A stretch of 40,376 nt of DNA from Chloroflexota bacterium. Lineage in GTDB: Bacteria > Chloroflexota > Anaerolineae > Aggregatilineales > Phototrophicaceae. The notes beneath the pieces were generated by a model, which worked only from the letters and a program-made list of their open reading frames with translations, had not been told where the DNA came from and did not search any database. Position numbers and translations under genes: made by a program. Within the stretch, counting starts at the first letter, position 1. The number at the start of each line of letters is the position of its first letter. The stretch is from the NCBI GenBank assembly GCA_026707745.1, contig JAPOWG010000115.1, forward strand, positions 1 through 40,376, written 5' to 3'. Shown here piece by piece: positions 15,269 to 24,479 of this stretch.

Positions 15269-17635
15269 ATGCCATTCCGAACACTCGTTTTTATTCTCTT
15301 TGTCGCTTTGATCGGCTTCGCTGGTCAGGCCCAGGACGAAGTGTGGACAGCCACCGTTGCCGAAGGCTTGTACTATCCCGCCGGTATGGCGCTGCTGCCG
15401 GATGGTTCTGTCTTGATCGCCGAGGCGGGCGGGCATGGCGAGCGCAGCGCTGGCATCAGTCTGCTGAAGATGGACGGCCGATTGGGGCGCTTAGTCTCCG
15501 GCATCCCGAGCACCTTTTCAAAAGACAATCTACTTAGCGCGCCGGCGCTGGCTGTCTCCCCGGATGAGGAGACGCTGGTGATCGCCTTGGCCGGTTCGCC
15601 ATTCTATGGCTTGCCCAGCGCGCGCGCGGGAGAGTTGCGCGCCTCGGCTTTGGGTCCGGCTGATCTCACGAGGCGGCAGGCCGATCGCGGCGGTGTTTTC
15701 TTGCTGCATCCTTTCGACATCGCTTTTGACGAACATGGCGCGCCCATGGCGACGGACGCGGCCGGCAACGGGCTGGTTGCAGAAGGCGCGGACGGCTCAA
15801 TCCGTTACTGGCATCGTTTTGCGGCGCTGGAGAACCCCGATCATGCCGGGGGCCGGCTGGAAGCGCTGCCGACCGGGCTGGCGCGCGTTGGCGATTCCAC
15901 CTATGTGACGCTGTTCGGCGGCTGCCCACACGTTCCCAACAGCGGAAAATTGGTCGAGATAACTAGCGATGGACGCCAGCGCACGGTTGTTGATGGTTTG
16001 AATATGCCGATTGATGTCGCCGTGGACCGGGCCGGTGACTTATGGTTGCTCGAGTTTGCGTCAATGGCGCCGCGCGACGGTTGCTTCAGCGGCTTGACCG
16101 AGCAGGAGGCGAGCGGTCGGCTAAGCCGCATCAATGAGCGGGGCGCCCTGGAGACGGTGCTGGAAGATCTGCACTTTCCGGCTGGGCTCTTGCCATTGCC
16201 GGATGGCGGGCTTTATATCACCGAGACTTACGCCGGGCGCGTCATGCATGTGAGCTTCGAGCCGCCGCCGCTTACGCCGCAGCGATTCCCGCCGCGCGAG
16301 AAACCCGAGGCGACCAGGGTCGAAATTCGCGACCTGGATCAAGCCTTGCGCAGCGTGATCGAAGCGCATGACTTACGACCTTATCCGGGCCGTGAACTCG
16401 TTGAGCCGGAAAGCGAACTGGCGCGTTTGGGACGTGACCTGTTTTTCGATCCCATCCTCTCGGGCGATCAGAATATCGCCTGCGCCACTTGTCACCATCC
16501 GGAATTCGCCATGACGGACGGGCGCGTCTTGCCGATCGGCGCCGGCGGGCACGGGCTGGGCGAAGACCGATCGTTCAGGAAGTTGATCCATACCAATGCG
16601 GCCGCCGGCGCGACCAATGGCGATTCTATTGTCAATCCTTTTATTGATGTATTTATCCCGCGAAACAGCCCAACGGTTATCAACAGCGCCTTGCTGCGCA
16701 GTCAATTTTGGGATGGGCGCGTCGAACAGAAGCCGTCGCGAGAGGGCGTCCGCACGCTGGAAGACGCTATCAATGACCTGGATCTGGAGGATCCGCTGCT
16801 GGCGCAGGCGCTGTTCCCGATCACATCTCAACACGAGATGGCCGGCGTAACCTTTGGCGATTTTCCGCCAATGGTCATTCGGCTGCTGCTGCTGGAGCGA
16901 CTGCGCGGCAACGAAGAATATGCGGCTCGCTTCGCCAGCGTCTTTGGTACGCCGCATATCACCATTCGGCACATGGGCGAGGCCATCGCCGCCTTTGAAA
17001 ATCAGTTGATTTTCACATCCTCATCATGGGATGACTATGTGGCCGGTGACTCACTGGCGCTGACGCCGGCACAGAAGCGGGGCGCTCTATTGTTCTACGG
17101 CGCCGACAAGCGCGAGGTCAATTGCGCGGCCTGCCATAGCGGCGACCTGTTCACCGACATGGACTTCCATAATATTTTGGCGCCGCAGCTGGGACCGGGC
17201 AAGGATAATGGCGCCGACGGCAATGACGATGTCGGGCGCGCAAACGTCAGCTTTGATTATCGCGACCAATACCGATTCCGCACGCCGAGCCTGCGCAACG
17301 TGGAGTTGACGGCGCCGTATTTCCACAGCGGCGCCTACGGGAATCTGGCCGATGTGATCTGGCATCACGCCGATCCCTGGCGCGCCAATATCGTCTATGA
17401 GCCTGCTCGCCAGTTGCCGCTCGCTTTTCAAGACCAAGTGCTTGCCTATGATTTTGAACGGCAGGCGCACTCGGTTGCCTGGCCGATGCAAGCGGGGCTG
17501 CCGCTGAACGAAGAAGACGTCGCCGATCTGGTGGCTTTTCTGCTGTCGCTTACCGACCCGGCGGCACGTGATCTGAGCCATATAACGCCTAGCGAGGTGC
17601 CCAGCGGGCTGCCGCTCGATCCCCTCCCGCGCTAG
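15269..17635 (+). CDS. secreted beta-propeller/di-heme cytochrome c peroxidase (MauG-type) fusion
   Basis: A 788-residue protein with a signal peptide (residues 1 to about 21). Residues about 25-345 are a repeat-rich propeller of ScyD/ScyE or NHL type, with recurring segments such as GMALLPDGSVLIAEAGG and GLLPLPDGGLYITET. Residues about 375-780 form a di-heme peroxidase domain: haem motif CATCH at 405-409, IPRNSPTVINSALL and FWDGRVEQKP, and haem motif CAACH at 619-623. TPSLRNVELTAPYFHSG follows near the C-terminus. Di-heme peroxidases of this type act outside the membrane, reducing peroxide or oxidising a protein or small molecule. The substrate is unknown. The start has only a weak ribosome binding site. 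The gene stands alone. Confidence 0.85.
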   Translation: MPFRTLVFILFVALIGFAGQAQDEVWTATVAEGLYYPAGMALLPDGSVLIAEAGGHGERSAGISLLKMDGRLGRLVSGIPSTFSKDNLLSAPALAVSPDEETLVIALAGSPFYGLPSARAGELRASALGPADLTRRQADRGGVFLLHPFDIAFDEHGAPMATDAAGNGLVAEGADGSIRYWHRFAALENPDHAGGRLEALPTGLARVGDSTYVTLFGGCPHVPNSGKLVEITSDGRQRTVVDGLNMPIDVAVDRAGDLWLLEFASMAPRDGCFSGLTEQEASGRLSRINERGALETVLEDLHFPAGLLPLPDGGLYITETYAGRVMHVSFEPPPLTPQRFPPREKPEATRVEIRDLDQALRSVIEAHDLRPYPGRELVEPESELARLGRDLFFDPILSGDQNIACATCHHPEFAMTDGRVLPIGAGGHGLGEDRSFRKLIHTNAAAGATNGDSIVNPFIDVFIPRNSPTVINSALLRSQFWDGRVEQKPSREGVRTLEDAINDLDLEDPLLAQALFPITSQHEMAGVTFGDFPPMVIRLLLLERLRGNEEYAARFASVFGTPHITIRHMGEAIAAFENQLIFTSSSWDDYVAGDSLALTPAQKRGALLFYGADKREVNCAACHSGDLFTDMDFHNILAPQLGPGKDNGADGNDDVGRANVSFDYRDQYRFRTPSLRNVELTAPYFHSGAYGNLADVIWHHADPWRANIVYEPARQLPLAFQDQVLAYDFERQAHSVAWPMQAGLPLNEEDVADLVAFLLSLTDPAARDLSHITPSEVPSGLPLDPLPR

Positions 17636-17670
17636 CTTCTCTCTACAGCGCGGGCATTGCGCGCGAGATT

Positions 17671-17679
17671 TGCTACACT
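17671..17679 (+). promoter_or_regulatory. candidate extended -10 promoter for the cyclase-family gene
   Basis: TGCTACACT is an extended -10 (TGn plus TACACT at 17674-17679) with no matching -35. It lies about 33 bases upstream of the ATG at 17713, which has a strong AGGAGAGGA ribosome binding site. Confidence 0.35.
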
Positions 17680-17712
17680 AGAGCGAGTCAAATCAGCATC
17701 TAAGGAGAGGAT

Positions 17713-18588
17713 ATGAGCGCCTCCGCTTATGGGCGATTGCCAGTCCCGCGCTTGACGCCCGCGCTTTTGCGCCTGGTGAAAACTGGCCGGGTATTCAGTT
17801 TGGGCATCGACTTTCAGGAAGGCATGTTAACGCCGGGAGCGGCGATGAAATCGTATTCGATCGCGCCGCATCTGCGCCACGGCGATGAATCGACGATTGA
17901 CCCGGGCACGGCCGCGGCCGAGACGATCCGCATGTCGATTCACGTCGGCACCCATATTGACGCGCTCTGCCATATCGGCGAAAAGCAGGATACGGACGGC
18001 AATCCCGCCAGTGACGGGGAGCCGCGCCTGTACGCCGGGGAAGGCGCGACCGTCCCTGCCAGCGAATGCGTCACGTCCGCCGGGCAGGCTCACTTGAGCA
18101 TTGAGCAGATGCCGCCAATCGTCACGCGCGCTGTGCTGATAGACGTGGCGGGGTACAAAGGCGTCGAGATGCTGCCCCCGGCTTATCCCATTGGCGCGGA
18201 AGATATTCGCGGCGCGCTGGCGGCGCAAGGCAGCGAAATCGGCGAGAACACGGCCGTGTTGATCCGCACGGGCACATATGCGCTGCTGCGTGATGGCGAT
18301 CCAATTTACCGCGATGCGCAGACGGGCTTGAACCTGGGGGCGGCGCAGTATCTAGTGGAGCAGGGCATGACGCTGGTGGGCGCGGACAATATGGCGGTGG
18401 AAGCGATGCCGCCGATGGATCATTCGGTACACCGATACTTGCTGGTGCACAACGGCATCACGCACGTGGAAAATCTCAACCTTGATGAATTGGCGGCGGT
18501 CCCCTGCTATGAATTCTTGCTGATCATCGCGCCCTTGAAACTGACTGGCGCCACCGGATCGTGGGTGAATCCCATCGCCATCGCCTGA
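17713..18588 (+). CDS. cyclase family metal-dependent hydrolase (kynurenine formamidase-like)
   Basis: A 291-residue protein of the Cyclase family (PF04199). The metal-binding motif HVGTHIDALCH gives ligands His77, His81, Asp83 and His87. Other family blocks are VLIRTGTY, the GADNMAVEAMPP region and the HNGITHVENLNLDEL segment near the C-terminus. Members hydrolyse amides or lactones, such as N-formylkynurenine, isatin and cyclic imides, in the cytoplasm. No tryptophan-degradation gene is nearby, so a kynurenine role is not supported. The start is clear, with AGGAGAGGA seven bases or fewer upstream. Confidence 0.85.
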   Translation: MSASAYGRLPVPRLTPALLRLVKTGRVFSLGIDFQEGMLTPGAAMKSYSIAPHLRHGDESTIDPGTAAAETIRMSIHVGTHIDALCHIGEKQDTDGNPASDGEPRLYAGEGATVPASECVTSAGQAHLSIEQMPPIVTRAVLIDVAGYKGVEMLPPAYPIGAEDIRGALAAQGSEIGENTAVLIRTGTYALLRDGDPIYRDAQTGLNLGAAQYLVEQGMTLVGADNMAVEAMPPMDHSVHRYLLVHNGITHVENLNLDELAAVPCYEFLLIIAPLKLTGATGSWVNPIAIA

Positions 18589-18712
18589 TTGCATGCGGCC
18601 TGCATTGCGCTCGGAAGCCTTGCAAACCACCTTCGCCGATCATGAGGCGCGCCCGGATCAAGGCTGCCGCGTCCGATTGTCGACAACTTAACCGGCAGTT
18701 GCGAATGATGGC

Positions 18713-19564
18713 ATGACAGAGAAGACGCTGGAAAACCGTCCCGGTTTAACCATCATCGTCGTCACATATCGGCGCATGGAGGCTCTTTACGCCAGTTTGG
18801 ACGCCCTGTTGTCGCAAGATTTACGTGGTGTCCGTTGTGAGTTGATCGTCGTCAACAACGATCCGGAAGCGCAGTTGCGCCCGTCACGCTGGACCAAGCT
18901 GGGGCGGCTCTTTCGCGTCAATTCGCATATCAAGCTGGTCAATACGAGAAATGATTGGATGAGCATTATCCGCTATGGTATGGTGTTCATGGCCGAATTT
19001 GACACTGTCCTCACCCTGGATGACGATATCATTTTCATGGACCAAGATATCGTCTGCGATATGTATCAGACGCTGATGGGCTTGCAAGGGCATGACATCG
19101 TCTCCTCGTGGAATACGATCTGGACGAAGTGGACCGCGACTGAATTGCATTATGCCTCGGCCTCGTTTTGGATGCCCGAATTGACGCATTTGACGAAAAC
19201 GGATACCTGCGGATCCGGCATTAGCATGTTCAACAAAGATTTGATTTGCGGGAGTGACGGGTGGAGGTATTTGTTGCCCCGAGATAATCTGGCAACTTCA
19301 GATATGGCTTTGGGGCTGCTGTCCAACTTGCTTTGGAATGGAACTACCTACGCCATGCCAATGTTTGGTCGCGTCGATTTTCACCGGGAATTCCAGAAAA
19401 ATGCGCTTCACCGCAAGCCAGACTTTTACGCTAGTCGCCTCGCGATGTACAAGCAGATGCTCAACCATGGCTACAAGCCCGTGATAACGCGCGAGCCCTA
19501 TGCGGATGACTCGCCGGAAACGCTGTTGATTCGCCAGCAGGAGCCCAAGGTGAGAGGCTGGTGA
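18713..19564 (+). CDS. family 2-like glycosyltransferase
   Basis: A 283-residue protein with a GT-A fold start, TIIVVTYRRMEALYASLDALL (about 13-33), and a nucleotide-sugar/metal site in VLTLDDDIIF (DxD-type, Asp103-105). The second half (SFWMPELTHLTKTDTCGSGI onward) is not familiar. No membrane segment is obvious, so it looks cytoplasmic. It has no clear ribosome binding site, no adjacent polysaccharide genes, and appears more AT-rich than its neighbours, which hints at separate acquisition. The acceptor is unknown. It ends 17 bases from the convergent amidase. A perfect palindrome TTGTCGACAA at 18677-18686 lies just upstream and may be an operator. Confidence 0.75.
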   Translation: MTEKTLENRPGLTIIVVTYRRMEALYASLDALLSQDLRGVRCELIVVNNDPEAQLRPSRWTKLGRLFRVNSHIKLVNTRNDWMSIIRYGMVFMAEFDTVLTLDDDIIFMDQDIVCDMYQTLMGLQGHDIVSSWNTIWTKWTATELHYASASFWMPELTHLTKTDTCGSGISMFNKDLICGSDGWRYLLPRDNLATSDMALGLLSNLLWNGTTYAMPMFGRVDFHREFQKNALHRKPDFYASRLAMYKQMLNHGYKPVITREPYADDSPETLLIRQQEPKVRGW

Positions 19565-19580
19565 TTGCTTTGAAATCGGC

Positions 19581-20885
19581 TTAAATTTTGAAGCAGGGCG
19601 CCATATCCTTAGCCCACATCAATAGGCTCTCGTCTTCACCAAAGCGCCCGACCAACTGCAGACCGAGCGGCAGGCTCAGCATACCGCGCCCGGCGGGTAG
19701 GGATACCACGGGCAAACCCGCGTGCGTCCAGGGGAGATTCATCAGCGGGCTGCCCGTCGCTTCGATTCCGCGCGGCGCGACATCTGGCGCAGACGGGCAA
19801 ATCCATAGGTCGATTCCCTCTTCATCCATGATCCGATGCAAGCGCCGGCGGAGTGCCAGCCCGCCTTCGCGCGCAGCTTGCAGGCGCTGGTCCGAGACCG
19901 TCTGTCCCTGGCGAATCAGCGCGGCCGTGCGCGGGCGGTAAAGGCGCTCGTACTTCGCAAACCACCGGCGGTGCTGCTGTGCCAGTTCGGCGGCGATCAT
20001 ATCTTGATGGCAGTTGTTTATCGATTCGATATTGTCGAAAATGGGGATGCGCTCTATTGAGTAGCCCGCTCGTGTCAACTGTTCGAGCTGCGCTTCCAAG
20101 GCATCCAGCGCCGACGACTGCTCCAGATAGCGCCCGAGGGGCAGCGCCAGGGTCGGTCGCGCCGGTCGGTCATTGGTCGGCTGCCAGTTATCGATCACGG
20201 CTGAGGCGACCGCCTGCATACTGGCGACATCGGCGGTGAAGAAGCCGACGTGATCGGCCGCTGGCGAGAAGACCACCAAGCCAGTCGTGGCCACGCGATT
20301 GAAAGACGGCTTGTAGCCGACAAGGCCACAGTAGGCGGCTGGTCGAATGACCGAGCCGATGGTCTGGGTGCCAATCGTGACATGGGCGAGCCCGCTCGCG
20401 ACTGCTGCGGCGGAACCGCTGCTGCTTCCGCCGGGCGTGTGGCTGGGGTTGTGCGGGTTGCGCGTGGGGCCGGGCTCGAAGTAAGCGAACTCAGTTGTGA
20501 CCGTCTTTCCCACGATGAGCGCGCCAGCCCGTTTCAATCGTGATACGATGTCCGCCTCATCGCCGGCGAACGCTTCCGGCGGCACTTGTGTTCCCGCGCG
20601 CGTTGCGAAGCTGTCAACATGAAAGATATCCTTCACGCCCAGCAAGGCGCCAAAGAGTGGCGGGCGCGCATCCGCGTCCGGATGAAGCTCTTCCAGCACT
20701 TTTGCGTCGCGCCGCAGTCGGTCGAAACGAGCGGCCTCGGGCAGGTAGGCGCTGATGACCGGCTCTATCGCCTCGAAGCGCGCCTCGAGATCATCAATCA
20801 GCGCCGAGGGAGAGCGATCGTCCGTCCGCAGTGCCTGGACGTCGGACGCGAGCGAGATAGGTTGGAACAAGGGAGCTGCCGTCAT
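19581..20885 (-). CDS. amidase (amidase signature family)
   Basis: A 434-residue amidase-signature hydrolase. The Ser-cisSer-Lys triad can be followed: Lys85 in LLGVKDIFHV, the cis-Ser in TPGGSSSGSAAAVASG (about 152-167) and the nucleophile Ser178 in TIGSVIRPAAYCG. The family also includes GatA, allophanate hydrolase and nylon-type amidases. The closing block PVVSLPAGRGMLSLPLGLQLVG is typical of free-standing amidases. There is no gatB or gatC next to it, so it is not called GatA. The ATG at 20885 is preferred to an upstream in-frame start at 20903 that adds six unconserved residues. It is divergent from the metallophosphoesterase pair. Confidence 0.88.
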   Translation of the reverse strand: MTAAPLFQPISLASDVQALRTDDRSPSALIDDLEARFEAIEPVISAYLPEAARFDRLRRDAKVLEELHPDADARPPLFGALLGVKDIFHVDSFATRAGTQVPPEAFAGDEADIVSRLKRAGALIVGKTVTTEFAYFEPGPTRNPHNPSHTPGGSSSGSAAAVASGLAHVTIGTQTIGSVIRPAAYCGLVGYKPSFNRVATTGLVVFSPAADHVGFFTADVASMQAVASAVIDNWQPTNDRPARPTLALPLGRYLEQSSALDALEAQLEQLTRAGYSIERIPIFDNIESINNCHQDMIAAELAQQHRRWFAKYERLYRPRTAALIRQGQTVSDQRLQAAREGGLALRRRLHRIMDEEGIDLWICPSAPDVAPRGIEATGSPLMNLPWTHAGLPVVSLPAGRGMLSLPLGLQLVGRFGEDESLLMWAKDMAPCFKI

Positions 20886-21012
20886 TGACCCCGCCTCTAA
20901 CATTGGATGGACGATTGGGTTGCGTTTCCGTTCATTCTACGTCGATTGCCGCTCGCGCGTGTCAGATGCCGCTTACGCTGCCGGGGAGTCGACTGCAAAT
21001 TGACTCGACGGG

Positions 21013-21030
21013 CGCTACAGGACTGTAGCG
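21013..21030. promoter_or_regulatory. perfect palindrome in the amidase/phosphoesterase divergent region
   Basis: CGCTACAG, GA, CTGTAGCG: an 8-base perfect inverted repeat with a two-base centre. It lies between the divergent amidase and phosphoesterase genes, 14 bases upstream of the candidate -35 at 21045. Its position suits a repressor or activator site; a small hairpin is the alternative. Confidence 0.4.
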
Positions 21031-21044
21031 AAAACGATGCCCTT

Positions 21045-21073
21045 TTGCTAAGGTGAGGACGCGGCGGTAGAAT
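21045..21073 (+). promoter_or_regulatory. candidate promoter for the phosphoesterase pair
   Basis: TTGCTA (21045-21050), a 17-base spacer and TAGAAT (21068-21073), 29 bases upstream of the ATG at 21103. Confidence 0.5.
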
Positions 21074-21102
21074 CCGTCAACTTGCTAGCTGCCGACTGAA
21101 CG

Positions 21103-21888
21103 ATGATAGCTTTCTTGCATATCAGCGATACGCATATCAGCAGTGATCCGCCTGGCCATGCCCGTTGGATAGCCGAAGGTCATGGTCATCCGAATCGCGG
21201 CGTCGAAGCGCTGCTGGACGTGATTAGCGCTTTGCCCTTCGAGATTGACTTCATTCTGCACACGGGCGACGTATGCAACGATCCCTGCGCGGATAATTAT
21301 CATTGCGCGCGCGATCTGCTGACGAAGCTGCCGGGTCCCATGTACTTGCTGCCGGGAAATCATGACTCGACCATGTTCATGCTGGATATCTTGCATGACG
21401 GGCAGGCGCTGCACGTGCTGCGCGATGACCATGTTCCGTTGGATGGTCTCCATCTTATCACCCTGGATAGCACCGATGCCGACTCCCATTTGCCGCACAT
21501 GGCTGACTCCCAAATCGATTACCTGGAAGAGCGGCTGCAGGCGGTTGGCGATCAACCTGCGATTGTCGCGCTGCATCACATGCCAGTATCGAGCGGTGTA
21601 GAATACTTTGATGACAAAATGCGCCCGCAAATCGGCGACCGCGTTCACAATGTACTCAAGCGCCATGGTGGAGTTATTGCCGGCGTCTTCTTCGGCCATG
21701 TCCATCTAATGGCGAGCACGCAGTTGGATGGCATACACTATGTTTGCTGTCCATCGACTTATTACAACAACTTCGCTTATCCGGGGATGCCGGAGCGGAT
21801 AACTGATCCGGAGGCGCTGGGCGGCTTCAATCTGGTGATGATCGGCGAAGGTGGAACCTTTTTGCGGCGTTACAACTTACCTGCCTAG
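21103..21888 (+). CDS. metallophosphoesterase, cyclic nucleotide phosphodiesterase-like (CpdA/Icc type)
   Basis: A 261-residue calcineurin-like phosphoesterase with all five metal motifs in order: FLHISDTHIS (5-14), LHTGDVC (near 50), LLPGNHDS (near 83), ALHHMP (near 155) and GVFFGHVH (near 197). CpdA/Icc members hydrolyse 3',5'-cAMP, but many homologues act on other phosphodiesters or phosphomonoesters. It is the first of two adjacent paralogues and lies 18 bases upstream of the second. The nucleotide specificity cannot be read from the sequence. Confidence 0.88.
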   Translation: MIAFLHISDTHISSDPPGHARWIAEGHGHPNRGVEALLDVISALPFEIDFILHTGDVCNDPCADNYHCARDLLTKLPGPMYLLPGNHDSTMFMLDILHDGQALHVLRDDHVPLDGLHLITLDSTDADSHLPHMADSQIDYLEERLQAVGDQPAIVALHHMPVSSGVEYFDDKMRPQIGDRVHNVLKRHGGVIAGVFFGHVHLMASTQLDGIHYVCCPSTYYNNFAYPGMPERITDPEALGGFNLVMIGEGGTFLRRYNLPA

Positions 21889-21906
21889 AACTCAAGGGTG
21901 CTGAAG

Positions 21907-22710
21907 ATGCTGACTTTTCTTCACATCAGCGATACCCATATCAGTGGCGATCCCGACTATCATCCGCCCTGGATACCGGAGTCGGTCGCGCACCCCAATC
22001 GCGGGACCGAGCTGCTCTTGGGGGCGATTCAGGCGCTGCCATTTGCCTTTGACTTCATCCTCCACACGGGCGATGTCTGCGCCGACCCGCATGAGGCCGA
22101 TTATTTGCGCGCGCGCGAACTGCTGCTTCAGTTCCCCGGTCCAATGTATCTCTTGCCCGGCAATCATGATTCGGCCGAGCTATTGGAAGCTACGATACAC
22201 GATGGACGGAAGCTGCATGTCCTGCGTGACGCCCATGTGGAACTGAGCGGCTATCATCTGGTCACCTTGGACAGTGGTGGACCCGGTGATGTCCACGCGC
22301 CCTACTTGCGCGACGAACAAATCGCCTTTTTCGCTGAGGCGCTGGATGCGGCAGGTGACGCGCCGATCATCGTCGCCATGCACCATTTGCCAGTTGAGAC
22401 CGGCGTCCCCTGGCTGGACGAGGAAATGCGCATCCAAAATGGCGACCAAATCCAGCGCATTCTGCGGGCGTATCGCGACCAGCTAACCGGCGTCTTTCAC
22501 GGACATATTCATCAGTTGACGGAAACGCAGCAGGATGGAGTGCTCTACGTCTGCTGCCCATCGACCTGGTCCAACCTGGCGGGTTACCCCGGTGTGCGCG
22601 AGGGCATCGCTGACCCGCTCACGCCGGGCGGCTTCAATCTGGTCATGCTCCGCGACGGGCGTACCTTCGTTAGACGCTACAATTTGCCGCGCTTGACGCG
22701 ATCAGGCTAG
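21907..22710 (+). CDS. metallophosphoesterase, paralogue of the preceding gene
   Basis: A 267-residue protein closely matching its upstream neighbour along the whole length (shared starts FLHISDTHIS, HPNRG/HTGDVC, LLPGNHDS, HGHIH and CCPSTW). This indicates a tandem duplication followed by divergence. All five metal motifs are kept: SDTHIS, HTGDVC, GNHDS, AMHHLP and FHGHIH. The ATG at 21907 has an AAGGGTG site six bases upstream. An in-frame GTG at 21898 lacks such a site. The two probably form one transcript with the alpha/beta hydrolase that starts 12 bases downstream. Confidence 0.88.
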   Translation: MLTFLHISDTHISGDPDYHPPWIPESVAHPNRGTELLLGAIQALPFAFDFILHTGDVCADPHEADYLRARELLLQFPGPMYLLPGNHDSAELLEATIHDGRKLHVLRDAHVELSGYHLVTLDSGGPGDVHAPYLRDEQIAFFAEALDAAGDAPIIVAMHHLPVETGVPWLDEEMRIQNGDQIQRILRAYRDQLTGVFHGHIHQLTETQQDGVLYVCCPSTWSNLAGYPGVREGIADPLTPGGFNLVMLRDGRTFVRRYNLPRLTRSG

Positions 22711-22722
22711 GGTCAGAGACGC

Positions 22723-23724
22723 GTGGACCTGCGAGCGGACGACTTCAGCATTCGCGATTTCCGCTTCAACAGCGGCGAGCTGCTGCCCGAGCTGCGCCTC
22801 CATTTCCGAACGTTGGGCAAGCCGGTCCGCGGCGCATCGGGCTCGGTAGGCAACACCGTGCTCATTCTACACGGCACTACGGGCAGCGGCGCGCAGTTTC
22901 TGCGGTCCAGCTTCGCTGGCGAGCTGTTTCAACGCGGGCAGCTCCTGGACGCCGAAAAGCATTTCATCATTTTGCCCGATGGCATCGGGCATGGCCGGTC
23001 GAGCAAGCCGAGCGATGGAATGCGGATGAATTTTCCCCGTTACGGCTACCTGGATATGATTCGGGCGCAGCGCCTGCTGGTCTCGGAAGGCTTGGACGTC
23101 GATCGACTTAAACTGGTGCTGGGCACATCTATGGGCGGCATGCAGACCTGGCTTTGGGGCATTCATTATCCCGGCTTCATGGATTATCTGGCCCCTCTCG
23201 CTTCGCTGCCGGCCGAGATCGCCGGGCGCAACCGCATGATCCGCAAAATGATCATGGACTCAATCAGGATGGATCCCGCTTGGCACGATGGGAATTACGT
23301 CGAGCAGCCCCCGGGCTTGATCAACGCGATTCATCTGCTGCTGATGATGACGAGCGCGCCGCTGCAATGGCGCAAGGAAGCGGGGACGCGAGAGGCAGCC
23401 GATGCCTATCTGGCGGAGCGCATCCGCAGCTATGCCAGTACGCTAGACGCTAATGATATGCTTTATGCCTATGCCGCATCGGAAGACTACGATCCGGCGC
23501 CTCATCTTTCGCGGATCCAGGCGCCGCTGCTAGCGATCAATTCCGCTGATGATCAAGTGAATCCGCCCGAGTTGGGGATCCTGGAAGCGGCGATAAAGCG
23601 CGTGAAGCGCGGTCGTTTTGTGCTGCTGCCGATTGATGAGCATACGCGCGGACACGGCACGCATACGCTGGCTGGCTTGTGGAAACATCATCTGGCTTCA
23701 TTCCTGTCTGGGAACGACGTCTGA
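22723..23724 (+). CDS. alpha/beta hydrolase, homoserine O-acetyltransferase (MetX)-like
   Basis: A 333-residue alpha/beta-fold protein. The N-terminal block SGELLPELRLHFRTLGKP, the oxyanion-region HGTTGSG and the nucleophile elbow GTSMGGMQ (Ser136) are MetX-like. The acid is probably in NSADDQVNPP (Asp276 or 277) and the base is His311 in TRGHGTHT. MetX acetylates homoserine, but many homologues are hydrolases or transferases of other substrates. With no methionine gene nearby, the MetX role is not claimed. The start is a GTG at 22723 following a weak AGGGT site. It lies 12 bases after the phosphoesterase pair. Confidence 0.8.
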   Translation: MDLRADDFSIRDFRFNSGELLPELRLHFRTLGKPVRGASGSVGNTVLILHGTTGSGAQFLRSSFAGELFQRGQLLDAEKHFIILPDGIGHGRSSKPSDGMRMNFPRYGYLDMIRAQRLLVSEGLDVDRLKLVLGTSMGGMQTWLWGIHYPGFMDYLAPLASLPAEIAGRNRMIRKMIMDSIRMDPAWHDGNYVEQPPGLINAIHLLLMMTSAPLQWRKEAGTREAADAYLAERIRSYASTLDANDMLYAYAASEDYDPAPHLSRIQAPLLAINSADDQVNPPELGILEAAIKRVKRGRFVLLPIDEHTRGHGTHTLAGLWKHHLASFLSGNDV

Positions 23725-23831
23725 CGCAAGCAGCCGCGTGACACTCTGAACCACTGGCTATCGTAATCGGTGCGCAATTGGGAGCCAGGTGAGGCGCGCA
23801 GGCCATGTACGGCGAGTAATTTGCAACTTGT

Positions 23832-23908
23832 AGCCAAATTGACAAAAGCAAGATACAATTTTGCCTAGTTCAAGTTGTCGTTTTGCTCCAGGCAAAATTG
23901 AATTTGCC
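23832..23908. promoter_or_regulatory. cluster of AT-rich inverted half-sites upstream of the Mo-hydroxylase genes
   Basis: CAATTTTGCC (23856-23865) and GGCAAAATTG (23891-23900) are a perfect 10-base inverted repeat, 25 bases apart. Related half-sites flank them: AGCCAAATTG (23832-23841) and AATTTGCC (23901-23908). The intervening region 23725-24000 has no gene. TTGACA occurs at 23839-23844 but has no -10 at a normal distance. This reads as a regulator-binding region or hairpin ahead of the operon. Confidence 0.4.
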
Positions 23909-24000
23909 GCTGGCGCATTACGAATTCGCGCAGGGTAAGTTGAAATGGCGCGAACCTTATTGACGCAGCAATAGATACTGGAATCGAAATGGAGGGTTTT

Positions 24001-24468
<468 letters not shown>

Positions 24469-24479
24469 GGAGGTGAAGC

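Noticed and set aside
23839..23859. TTGACA with TACAAT upstream of the 2Fe-2S subunit gene as a promoter
   Set aside because: The spacer is only 9 bases, too short for a sigma70-type promoter.
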